From positions 124,001-188,000 of the forward strand of contig NZ_VKHQ01000003.1 in the NCBI RefSeq assembly GCF_009792795.1: a stretch of DNA of 64,000 nt, written 5' to 3'. Shown here piece after piece: positions 39,396-48,600 of this stretch. The translations under genes and the position numbers were made by a program. The stretch comes from Cognatiluteimonas profundi (lineage in GTDB: Bacteria > Pseudomonadota > Gammaproteobacteria > Xanthomonadales > Xanthomonadaceae). The notes below the pieces were generated by a model. It ran no database searches. It was not told where the DNA came from and saw only the letters and a program-made list of their open reading frames with translations. Numbering within the stretch: position 1 is the first letter of the stretch; each line of letters begins with the position of its first letter.

Positions 39396-42083
39396 TCATT
39401 CCGGGTCGTAGTCCAGGTTCGACGCCAGCAGGCGTTCGGCCTGCGCAAGGCTGATTCCCTTGCGCTGGGCGTAGTCGGTCGCCTGTTCGCGCGAGACGCG
39501 GCCGACCACGAAATACTGGCTTTTCGGATGGCTGAAGTAATAACCGGACACGGCTGCCGCAGGCAGCATCGCGAAATTCTCGGTCAACTCCATGCCGGCA
39601 TTGCGCCCTGCGTCGAGCAACCGGAACAGCGTCGCCTTTTCGCTGTGTTCCGGGCAGGCCGGGTAACCGGGAGCGGGGCGGATGCCACGGTAGGCTTCCG
39701 CGATGACGGCGTCCGCATCAAGCGATTCGTCCGGCGCATAGCCCCAGATGTCCTTGCGCACGCGCTGGTGGATGCGCTCGGCGAGAGTCTCCGCAAGGCG
39801 ATCGGCAAGTGCCTTGAGCAGGATCGCGTTGTAGTCGTCATGGTCGGCCATGAAACGCGCGATATGCGGCTCGATCCCGAGTCCCGCGGTGACGGCGAAC
39901 GCACCGATCCAGTCCTGCTTGCCTGTCGACCTGGGCGCGATGAAATCCGCCAGGCAGAAGTCCGGCCGCTCGACCGGCTTGTCGACCTGCTGCCGCAGGA
40001 AATGCAGGGTGACATCCTCGTCATCGGCCTGGAGCACGACGTCGTCGCCGATGCTGTTCGCCGGCCAGATGCCGATCACGGCCCGCGCGGTCAACCATTG
40101 CCCGGCGATGACCTGGTCCAGCATGGCGCGGGCATCGGCGAACAATTCACGCGCCTGTTTGCCGACCACGGCGTCGTCGAGGATGGCCGGGTAGCGACCC
40201 GCCAGTTCCCAGGCGTTGAAGAACGGTGTCCAGTCGATGAGTTCGACCAGGTCGGCGAGGGGATAGTCGTCGAACACCGTGATGCCGGGCGTGGCTGGTG
40301 CTGGCGGCGTGTAGTTGTCCCAGTCGCCACGGAATCGCTGCGCGCGCGCCTTGTCCAGCGAGACCAGGCGCTTGGCGTCGCCACGATTGCGATGACGGGT
40401 GCGGATGTCGGCAAAGTCGGCCTCGTTGGCGGCGACGAATGCATCGCGCAACTCCGGGCTGATCAGCGATTGCGCCACGCCGACCGCACGCGAGGCGTCC
40501 TTCACCCAGACCGTGGCGGATTTGTAATGCGGGTGGATCTTGATGGCCGTATGCGCACGCGACGTGGTCGCGCCACCGATCAGCAGTGGCAACTGGAACC
40601 CCTGGCGCTGCATCTCGCGCGCGACATGGCTCATCTCCTCCAGTGATGGCGTGATGAGGCCGGACAGCCCGATCAGGTCGGCACCTTCGGCAATCGCGCG
40701 ATCCAGGATCGTCTGCGCCGGCACCATCACGCCCAGGTCGACCACCTCGAAGTTGTTGCACGCGAGCACCACGCCGACGATGTTCTTGCCGATATCGTGC
40801 ACGTCGCCCTTGACCGTCGCCATCACGATCTTGCCGGCGGATTTGCCGGTGTCGCCGGTCCGCAGTTTCTCGGCCTCGATATAGGGCAGCAGGTGCGCGA
40901 CCGCCTTCTTCATCACCCGCGCGGACTTCACGACCTGTGGCAGGAACATCTTGCCCGCGCCGAACAGGTCGCCAACGACGTTCATGCCATCCATCAACGG
41001 ACCTTCGATGACATCGAGCGGGCGGCTTGACAGCGCGCGCGCTTCCTCGGTGTCCTCGACGATCCACTGGTCAATGCCGTGGACAAGGGCATGGCTGAGG
41101 CGCGCCTGCACCGGCTGTTCGCGCCAGGCGAGGTCTTCCGTCCGTGTCTCGCCCTTCCTGCCCTTGTAGCGATCGGCGATCTCCAGCAGCCGTTCGGTAC
41201 CGTCGCCGCGTCGATTCAGCACGACGTCCTCGACGCGCTCGCGCAGGTCGTCGTCCAGGTCATCGTAAAGCGGCATCGCGCCGGCGTTGACGATGCCCAT
41301 GTCCATGCCGGCCTTGATCGCGTGGTAGAGGAAGACCACGTGGATGGCCTGGCGCACTGGTTCGTTGCCGCGGAACGAGAACGAGACGTTCGACACGCCA
41401 CCCGACACGTGGCTGAAGGGGAAGCGCTTGCGCAGTTCGCGCGTCGCCTCGATGAAGTCGACCGCGTAGTTGTCGTGCTCCTCGATGCCGGTTGCAATCG
41501 CGAAGATGTTGGGGTCGAAGATGATGTCTTCGGGCGGGAAGCCGATCTCGCCGGTGAGCAGCGCGTACGCGCGCGAACAGATCTCCACCTTGCGCGCCGC
41601 GGTGTCGGCCTGGCCTTCCTCGTCGAAGGCCATCACGACGACGGCTGCGCCATATCGCCGGACAAGCCGTGCCTGCCGGAGGAATTCGGCCTCGCCTTCC
41701 TTCATCGAGATGGAATTGACGATGCCCTTGCCCTGCAGGCATTTGAGGCCGGCCTCGATCACGCTCCACTTGGAGCTGTCGACCATCACCGGAACGCGGG
41801 CGATGTCCGGCTCGGCGGCGATCAGGTGCAGGAAATCCACCATCGCCTTTTCCGAGTCGAGCATGCCCTCGTCCATGTTGACGTCGATGACCTGCGCGCC
41901 GTTCTCGACCTGCTGGCGCGCCACCACGACCGCTTCGTCCATGCGGTTGTCGAGGATCAGCTTCTTGAACTGCTTCGAGCCGGTGACGTTGGTGCGTTCG
42001 CCGACGTTGATGAAGTTGCTTTGCGGCGTGATCACGAGTGGCTCGAGGCCACTCAGGCGCGTCTGGCGTGGCAATGCGTTCAA
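39396..42083 (-). CDS. metH: Methionine synthase, folate/cobalamin/reactivation part (split MetH)
   Basis: C-terminal part of cobalamin-dependent methionine synthase as a separate polypeptide, about 895 residues. The folate (pterin-binding) domain starts [16 protein letters not shown]. The cobalamin cap and B12 domain carry [20 protein letters not shown] with the base-off histidine, and the AdoMet reactivation domain follows ([37 protein letters not shown]). The frame has no ATG in a suitable place. TTG at 42081-42083, preceded by AGGA, gives [20 protein letters not shown], matching how I recall Xanthomonas homologues begin. It follows the homocysteine-binding gene by 73 bases, the split arrangement seen in Xanthomonadaceae. 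Confidence 0.9.
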   Translation of the reverse strand: MNALPRQTRLSGLEPLVITPQSNFINVGERTNVTGSKQFKKLILDNRMDEAVVVARQQVENGAQVIDVNMDEGMLDSEKAMVDFLHLIAAEPDIARVPVMVDSSKWSVIEAGLKCLQGKGIVNSISMKEGEAEFLRQARLVRRYGAAVVVMAFDEEGQADTAARKVEICSRAYALLTGEIGFPPEDIIFDPNIFAIATGIEEHDNYAVDFIEATRELRKRFPFSHVSGGVSNVSFSFRGNEPVRQAIHVVFLYHAIKAGMDMGIVNAGAMPLYDDLDDDLRERVEDVVLNRRGDGTERLLEIADRYKGRKGETRTEDLAWREQPVQARLSHALVHGIDQWIVEDTEEARALSSRPLDVIEGPLMDGMNVVGDLFGAGKMFLPQVVKSARVMKKAVAHLLPYIEAEKLRTGDTGKSAGKIVMATVKGDVHDIGKNIVGVVLACNNFEVVDLGVMVPAQTILDRAIAEGADLIGLSGLITPSLEEMSHVAREMQRQGFQLPLLIGGATTSRAHTAIKIHPHYKSATVWVKDASRAVGVAQSLISPELRDAFVAANEADFADIRTRHRNRGDAKRLVSLDKARAQRFRGDWDNYTPPAPATPGITVFDDYPLADLVELIDWTPFFNAWELAGRYPAILDDAVVGKQARELFADARAMLDQVIAGQWLTARAVIGIWPANSIGDDVVLQADDEDVTLHFLRQQVDKPVERPDFCLADFIAPRSTGKQDWIGAFAVTAGLGIEPHIARFMADHDDYNAILLKALADRLAETLAERIHQRVRKDIWGYAPDESLDADAVIAEAYRGIRPAPGYPACPEHSEKATLFRLLDAGRNAGMELTENFAMLPAAAVSGYYFSHPKSQYFVVGRVSREQATDYAQRKGISLAQAERLLASNLDYDPE

Positions 42084-42156
42084 CGGCAGGTCCTGTTTGC
42101 GGCTGGCGCGACGGTTGGGGACAAACCGGCGACACGGGGGTGGCGCGGCGCGGCGG

Positions 42157-43257
42157 TCATGCGACTGATTCCAGCCGCGGCAGCTGCCGGGGAGGGAGGC
42201 CGTGCACCGCCTGCGCGATCGCGGCAATGTGCTCTGGCGTGGTGCCACAACAGCCGCCAACCAGGTTCAGCAGGCCTGCCTGCGCGAAGTCGCGCAACAC
42301 CATGGCCATGTCCTCGGGCGACTCGTCGTAGTCGCCGAATGCATTGGGCAGCCCGGCATTGGGGTGGGTGCTGACATGCACGTCGGCGACCTGCGCGAGG
42401 ATGTCGATATGCGGTCGCAGGTCCTTGGCACCCAGTGCGCAGTTCAGCCCGATCGACAGGGGCTGCGTGTGTCGCAGCGAATACCAGAAGGCCTCGGCGG
42501 TCTGTCCCGACAGCGTGCGGCCGGAGGCGTCGGTGATCGTGCCGGAAATCATCACCGGCAGGCGGCCGCCGCGGGCCTCGAACGCGTCGTCGATGGCGAA
42601 CAGCGCGGCCTTGGCGTTGAGCGTGTCGAAGATCGTCTCGACCATCAGCACGTCGCTGCCGCCGTCGATGAGCCCGGACACGGCGTCGCGATACGTCTCC
42701 GCCAGCGCATCGAAACTGGTCGCGCGGAAGCCCGGGCGGTTGACGTCGGGGCTGAGCGACGCCGTGCGGCTGGTCGGCCCAAGGACACCGATGACGAAGC
42801 GCGGTCGTTCGGGATCCTGCGCTTCGGCGGCATCGCAGGCCGCGCGGGCGAGTGCGGCGCCCTTCATGTTCAATTCGTACACCAGGTGTTGCAGGTGGTA
42901 GTCGGCCAATGAGATCGATGTCGAATTGAAGGTGTTGGTCTCGACCAGGTCGGCGCCTGCCGCCAGGTAGGCGGCGTGGATGTCCTGGATGAGTTGTGGG
43001 CGGCTGAGCGTCAGCAGGTCGTTGTTTCCGCGCTGGTCGTGGCCGGCGCAACCGCAACCTGGGCCGTGCACGTGTCCCTCGGGTGCGAACAGCGCGTCGA
43101 AGCCCTGTGCGAAGCGCTCGCCGCGATAGTCGGCTTCCTGCAACTCGTGACGCTGGATCATGGTGCCCATGGCGCCGTCGATCACCAGGATGCGTTGGTC
43201 CAGTGCGCGATGCAGGGCGTCAACGCGGGCAGGGTGCAGCCACGGGAGCGCCGTCAT
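42157..43257 (-). CDS. metH: Methionine synthase, homocysteine-binding part (split MetH)
   Basis: 366-residue homocysteine S-methyltransferase domain corresponding to the first module of MetH. It contains [65 protein letters not shown] and the zinc-ligand motif [11 protein letters not shown]. It activates homocysteine through zinc and must work with the folate/cobalamin half encoded next. ATG at 43255-43257 overlaps the stop of the ArsR-methyltransferase gene as ATGA, so the regulator and enzyme are translationally coupled. Confidence 0.93.
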   Translation of the reverse strand: MTALPWLHPARVDALHRALDQRILVIDGAMGTMIQRHELQEADYRGERFAQGFDALFAPEGHVHGPGCGCAGHDQRGNNDLLTLSRPQLIQDIHAAYLAAGADLVETNTFNSTSISLADYHLQHLVYELNMKGAALARAACDAAEAQDPERPRFVIGVLGPTSRTASLSPDVNRPGFRATSFDALAETYRDAVSGLIDGGSDVLMVETIFDTLNAKAALFAIDDAFEARGGRLPVMISGTITDASGRTLSGQTAEAFWYSLRHTQPLSIGLNCALGAKDLRPHIDILAQVADVHVSTHPNAGLPNAFGDYDESPEDMAMVLRDFAQAGLLNLVGGCCGTTPEHIAAIAQAVHGLPPRQLPRLESVA

Positions 43258-44183
43258 GGCTTGAGTCCGATCAGGGAGATCACCTCGAAGTGCGGCGGCC
43301 GGCGCTCGCGGGTCACCGGCTCGCAGCGTCCGATCTTCAGGCCGGCCTTTTCGACGAAGCGGCGCAGGTCCTTTTCGCTGAATCCCAGGTTGACGTGCCC
43401 GTAGGCCTCGACCGCCGCTCGATGTTCGTGTTTCGCCAGGCTGCTCAGCAGCAGGCGTCCCCCGCGCCGCAACACGCGCGCGGCCTCGGCCACGGCCACC
43501 GCCGGCTTGGCGGCATAGGTCAGCGCATGCATCAGCACGACCAGGTCGAAACTGTCGTCCGCGAACGGCAGGCTGTGCATGTCGCCCTCGCGCACCTGCA
43601 CGTTCCTGTATCGGCTCAGGCGTTCGGAGGCGGCAGCGACGACGCGTGCGCTGGTGTCGATACAGACGTAGCGCTTGGAATGCGGTGCGAGCAATTCGGC
43701 CAGGACGCCATCCCCGGAGGCGATATCCAGCACGTCGCCGGGTTCCAGCAAGGGCAGCGCGGTGCGCGCCAGCGCTTCCCAGGTACGGCCGGGCGAGTAA
43801 TGCCGCTCCATGTCGCCGGCGACGGAATCGGCCCAGTTCTGGTCGGCGGCCCGCATGGCCAGCACTGCCGGCACGCGTTCGGCATCCTGGCGCAGCAGCG
43901 GGTCGTCGCTGCCATTGCTGATCGACATCCATAGCGCGCGCTGCGTCGGGTCGAGCGTGGCATCGTCGAACCGGTAGTAGGCCGACACGCCGGCGCGGCG
44001 GTCGCGCACGAGGCCTGCGTCCTTGAGCTTGGCCAGGTGCGTCGACACGCGCGGCTGCGCCAGCTGCGTGATCGCCGACAGTTCGGCGACGGTCAGTTCC
44101 TCGCCTTCCAGCAGGCTCAGGAGGCGGACGCGGGTTGCGTCGGCAAAGACCCTGAGGCGATTGGACCAGCCTTCGAGATCCAT
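43254..44183 (-). CDS. ArsR-type regulator fused to a SAM methyltransferase domain (SahR-like)
   Basis: 309 residues. The N terminus is an ArsR winged helix ([45 protein letters not shown]) without the cysteine metal site. After a linker comes a class I methyltransferase fold ([20 protein letters not shown] as SAM motif [21 protein letters not shown]). This architecture is that of SahR, an S-adenosylhomocysteine-responsive regulator of methionine genes in Proteobacteria. It precedes and overlaps the split metH genes, as expected of such a regulator. Whether the second domain methylates anything or only senses SAH/SAM is unknown. Confidence 0.88.
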   Translation of the reverse strand: MDLEGWSNRLRVFADATRVRLLSLLEGEELTVAELSAITQLAQPRVSTHLAKLKDAGLVRDRRAGVSAYYRFDDATLDPTQRALWMSISNGSDDPLLRQDAERVPAVLAMRAADQNWADSVAGDMERHYSPGRTWEALARTALPLLEPGDVLDIASGDGVLAELLAPHSKRYVCIDTSARVVAAASERLSRYRNVQVREGDMHSLPFADDSFDLVVLMHALTYAAKPAVAVAEAARVLRRGGRLLLSSLAKHEHRAAVEAYGHVNLGFSEKDLRRFVEKAGLKIGRCEPVTRERRPPHFEVISLIGLKP

Positions 44184-44195
44184 GAATATCTTTCC

Positions 44196-44211
44196 ATCGC
44201 GATTCAGCGAT
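44196..44211. promoter_or_regulatory. Candidate operator upstream of the ArsR-methyltransferase gene
   Basis: ATCGC, six bases, GCGAT: a 16-base inverted repeat 12 bases upstream of the regulator start, in the region divergent to the acyl-CoA dehydrogenase gene. AT-rich flanks (AATATCTTT and ATAAGT) adjoin it. ArsR-family proteins bind short palindromes of this size, so autoregulation with metH is plausible. No cobalamin or SAM riboswitch-like structure was recognised in the same leader. Confidence 0.45.
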
Positions 44212-44419
44212 AAGTGTCGGACGCATGGCCGATCGGGTCAAGCGACGGTCTGGATACAGCCGCTGGTGGGGCCTTTCGCGACATGCGGCAGCCGGGGAAA
44301 AGCCTGCAAGACGAGTCCTGCGGAGCGTGGTCACGCGGCGGAGTTCGAGGATCAGTGCGTGGAGTCGCAGCGCGGCCCGTTACAATTGCCGTCCTGCCTG
44401 GACAGCCCGAGGTGATTGC

Positions 44420-45568
44420 GTGGATTTCAGTTTCACCGATGAGCAGTTGATGCTCCAGGACGTCGCGCGCCGGATCGCGCAGGAAAAAATCGCGCCCAGC
44501 GCCGAGCATTTCGACAGGACCGGCGAGTTTCCGCTGGACAACATCCGCCTGCTCGGCGAGAACGGGCTCATGGGCATCGAAGTCCCCGCCGAATACGGCG
44601 GCGCCGGGATGGACTCGATCGCCTACGTGCTGGCGATGATCGAGATCGCTGCCGCCGATGCGGCGCACTCGACGATCATGTCGGTCAACAACTCCCTGTT
44701 CTGCAACGGCATCCTGACCCACGGCACCGAAGAACAGAAGCAGCGTTACGTGCGCGAGATCGCCGAAGGCACGGAGATCGGCGCCTTTGCCCTTACCGAG
44801 CCGCAGTCGGGTTCCGACGCCACCGCGATGCGCTGCCGGGCCGTCAGGCAGGCCGACGGCAGCTTCGTCATCAATGGCAAGAAAAGCTGGATCACCTCGG
44901 GGCCCGTCGCCCGCTATCTCGTCCTGTTCGCGATGACCGAGCCGGAGAAGGGAGCCCGCGGCATCACGGCGTTCATGATCGATGCGCAGCGCGAAGGCTT
45001 CCATCGCGGCAAGACCGAGCCCAAGCTCGGGATCCGTGCGTCAGCCACCTGCGAGATCGAATTCAGCGGGTATGTCGCCCGTGCCGAGGACGTCCTGGGC
45101 GAGGAAGGCCACGGTTTCAAGATCGCCATGAGCGTGCTCGACGCCGGACGCATCGGCATCGCGTCGCAGGCCATCGGCATCGGACGCGCCGCCTATGAGG
45201 CAACGCTGGAATACGTGCGCGAGCGCAAGGCATTCGGCCAGCCGATCGGTTCCTTCCAGATGACGCAGGCCAAGATCGCCGACATGAAGTGCAAGCTCGA
45301 TGCCTCGCTCCTGCTGACCCTGCGTGCCGCATGGCTGAAGGGGCAGGGGCGTCGCTTCACCACGGAAGCCGCGGTCGCCAAGTTGACTGCCTCGGAAGCG
45401 GCCATGTGGATCGCGCACCAGGCCGTGCAGATCCATGGCGGCATGGGCTACTCGAAGGAGATGCCGCTGGAGCGTTACTTCCGCGATGCGAAGATCACCG
45501 AAATCTACGAGGGCACCAGTGAGATCCAGCGACTGGTGATCGCCCGCCAGGAAACCGGGCTGCGCTGA
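44420..45568 (+). CDS. Acyl-CoA dehydrogenase, short-chain type
   Basis: FAD-dependent alpha,beta-dehydrogenation of acyl-CoA in fatty- or amino-acid catabolism, passing electrons to ETF. The 382 residues are the family length. Motifs seen are IEVPAEYGGAGMDSIAYV, the flavin loops GAFALTEPQSGSDA and KSWITSG, RERKAFGQPIGSFQ, and IYEGTSEIQRLVIARQ with catalytic Glu364. GTG at 44420 has a GAGGTGA site 4 bases upstream and gives the typical start DFSFTDEQLMLQD; an earlier in-frame ATG has no family homology. TACAAT at 44381-44386 may be a -10. Substrate probably butyryl- or isobutyryl-CoA, not distinguishable here. Confidence 0.92.
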   Translation: MDFSFTDEQLMLQDVARRIAQEKIAPSAEHFDRTGEFPLDNIRLLGENGLMGIEVPAEYGGAGMDSIAYVLAMIEIAAADAAHSTIMSVNNSLFCNGILTHGTEEQKQRYVREIAEGTEIGAFALTEPQSGSDATAMRCRAVRQADGSFVINGKKSWITSGPVARYLVLFAMTEPEKGARGITAFMIDAQREGFHRGKTEPKLGIRASATCEIEFSGYVARAEDVLGEEGHGFKIAMSVLDAGRIGIASQAIGIGRAAYEATLEYVRERKAFGQPIGSFQMTQAKIADMKCKLDASLLLTLRAAWLKGQGRRFTTEAAVAKLTASEAAMWIAHQAVQIHGGMGYSKEMPLERYFRDAKITEIYEGTSEIQRLVIARQETGLR

Positions 45569-45576
45569 CCCCGACG

Positions 45577-45600
45577 GCCGCGCCGTGCGCGGCTCCCACA
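45577..45600. repeat. REP-like palindrome between acyl-CoA dehydrogenase and gdhB
   Basis: GCCGCGC, CGT, GCGCGGC (45577-45593) forms a perfect 7-bp stem and is followed by TCCCACA. Read on the minus strand, TGTGGGAGCCGCGCACGGCG matches the TGTGGGAGC-type extragenic palindromes of Xanthomonadaceae and Pseudomonas. It occupies most of the 52-base gap. Confidence 0.6.
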
Positions 45601-45620
45601 TCCGCAATCGACCGACCCCA

Positions 45621-48600
45621 ATGAGCGCAAATACGCATTCGTCTTCCCTCGCCGCTGGCAGCGAGCCAGCAACGCCTGTTTCGGTTCCCTTCGAGCTGGT
45701 CTTCGAGGCGCTGCGCAAGCACGTGCCCAAGGACCAGCAGGTGCAGGCCGAACTGTTCACCAAGGCCTTCTACCGGCGCATGACGGCCGAGGAGTTCGCA
45801 TTGCACAGCCCCGACGCATGGGCCGTGCTGGCTGCCGACTTCCTCGACCTGGCGCGCACCCGCAAGCCGGGCGAGGCGCAGGTGCGGGTGTTCAACGCCA
45901 ACCTGAAGCAGCATGGCCTCGAGTCGCCGCACACGATGTTGCAGGTCGTCAACGACGACATGCCGTTCCTTGTCGATTCGGTGACGATGGCGCTGGCGGA
46001 GCTGGGCATCGGCGTGCACGTCCTCGGCCACCCGGTGGTGCGCTTCCACCGCGACGAGGCCGGCAAGCTGGATGCGGTCGGCGAAGGCCAGGCGGAATCG
46101 CTCATCCATCTGGAGATCGATCGCCAGCCTGCCGAGGCCATGCCTCAGATCGAACAGGCGATCCGGAAAGTGCTTGCGAACGTCCGCGCGATCGTCGTGG
46201 ACTGGGATGCGATGCGGGCGAAGATGCTGCAGATCGCGGACGAGCTGCCGACGCGGACCATGCCGGTGTCGCCGGCGGGGCGCTCGGAGGCGCAGGCATT
46301 CCTGCGCTGGGCGGCCGAAAACCATTTCACCTACCTGGGCTATCGTGAGTACCAGGTCACCGACGAGGACGGCCAGGCGCTGCTGTGCCCGGTGGAGACG
46401 TCGGGGCTCGGCCTGCTGCGTGGACAGGACATCAGCCGGCCGCGGCCGCTGGCGTCCCTCGCCGCGCACTACATGCCGCAGTCCGGATCGGTCGATGCGT
46501 TGATCCTGACCAAGACCAATGCGCGCGCGACGGTGCATCGCCCGGGGTACATGGATTACATCGGCGTGCTGCAGTTCGACGACAGCGGCAAACCAGTCGC
46601 CGAACAGCGCTTCCTTGGCCTGTACACGTCCAGTGCCTACAACCGCCGGCCGTGGGAGATCCCGCTGATCCGCGAGCGCCACGACTACGTCATGCAGCAG
46701 TCCGGACTGGCGCCGGACGGCCACAGTGGCAAGGCCCTGCGCCACATCCTCGAGACGCTGCCGCGCGACGAATTGTTCCAGGCCAGCGAAGACGAGTTGC
46801 TGCGGACCAGCCTGGGAATCCTTGGCCTGCAGGAGCGCCTGCGCAGCAAGTTGTTCCTGCGACGCGACCGCTACGGGCGGTTCTTTTCAGCGCTGGTGTA
46901 CATCCCCCGCGACCGGTTCAACACCGAGATCCGTGACCGCATCGAATCGATGCTCAAGCGCGCGCTGCATGGTGCGAGCGTGGACACCACGGTCCAGGTC
47001 GGCGAATCGCCGCTTGCGCAGTTGCACATGATCGTGCGGCCCGAAGGCAGGGAAGTGGGCGAGGTCGACACGTCCGCACTGCAGGCCGAGCTGGCCGAGA
47101 TCGTGCGCAACCGGCATGACGATCTTCGCGACGAGTTGCTGGCGCGGAATGGCGAAGAGCAGGGATTGATGCTCGCCAATCGCTACGGCCGGGCGTTGCC
47201 GACCGGTTACATGGAAGGCGTCACGCCGCAGGTTGCGGCGGACGATGTCCAGTGCCTTGCGCAGTTGTCCGCCCAGGATGACCTGCGGATCAGCCTGTAC
47301 CGGCGCGCCGATGGGTGCCTGCGCCTGAAGTTCTACCACTGGAAGGACGACATCCCGCTGTCCGATGTCCTGCCGATGATGGAGAACATGGGACTTCGGG
47401 TGATCTCCGAGCACCCCTATCGCATCGCGCTCGGAAACGATGTCGCCTACATCCAGGATTTCGAGGTCGAAGCGGCTGCACAGCTCGATGTCGAGCGCCT
47501 GGGCGAGAATTTCGAGGAGGCGTTCTCACAGCTCTGGCGCGGCCAGGCCGAGAACGACGGATTCAACCACCTGATCCTCGCGGCCGGACTGTCGTGGCGG
47601 CAGGTGGCGATGCTGCGCGCCTACAGCAAGTACCTGCAGCAGCTGGGCGTTCCGTTTTCGCAGGTCTACGTCGAGCAGACGTTCTCCCGCTATCCATTGC
47701 TGGCCAGGTTGCTGGTCGAGATGTTCGAAGCGCGCTTCGATCCGGCAACCGGATCGGAACCAGCGTCCGAAGTGGCTGAAGGCATGCAGCGCCTGCAGGC
47801 GCAATTTGCCTCGCTTGCCGCTGCCGACGCGGCGGCGACCGCTGCGTTGAAGCCGGTGATCGAGGCCCGGTCCGGCTCGCGCGAGCGCCAGGTCGAGGCC
47901 ACCAGGGCGGCATTGCTGACCTTGCTCGACCGCGTGTCCAGCCTGGACGAGGACCGCATCATCCGCAGTTTCATTGGCGTCATCGATGCCACGCTGCGCA
48001 CCAGTTATTACCTCAACGTCATCGGCCTGCCCCGCGCGGACGGGGAGGCGAGGGATTACGTCAGCTACAAACTCGATTCCGCGCTGGTTCCAGACCTGCC
48101 CAAGCCGCGCCCGTACCGCGAGATCTTCGTCTATGGCGCCCGGGTGGAAGGCGTGCACCTGCGCTTCGGACCTGTCGCGCGCGGCGGACTGAGATGGTCG
48201 GACCGACGCGAGGACTTCCGCACGGAAGTGCTGGGCCTGGCAAAGGCGCAGATGGTCAAGAACACGGTCATCGTGCCCGTGGGTTCGAAGGGTGGATTCT
48301 TCTGCAAGCAGTTGCCCAATCCGGCCGTCGACCGCGACGCATGGTTCGCCGAGGGCGTGGCCTGCTACAAGCGCTTCATCAACGCGCTGCTCGACATCAC
48401 CGACAACCTCGTCGATGGCAAGGTGGTGCATCCGGCACACGTGGTGCGGCATGACGGCGATGATCCCTACCTGGTCGTCGCGGCCGACAAGGGCACGGCT
48501 ACGTTTTCGGACATCGCCAACGCCATTTCGCGTGCGCACGGCTACTGGCTCGATGATGCCTTCGCCTCGGGCGGATCGGTCGGTTACGACCACAAGGCGA

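Noticed and set aside
44184..44419. Cobalamin or SAM/SAH riboswitch ahead of the metH operon
   Set aside because: No B12-box-like motif or SAM-riboswitch core was recognised; the region is short and explained by promoter and palindrome sequences.
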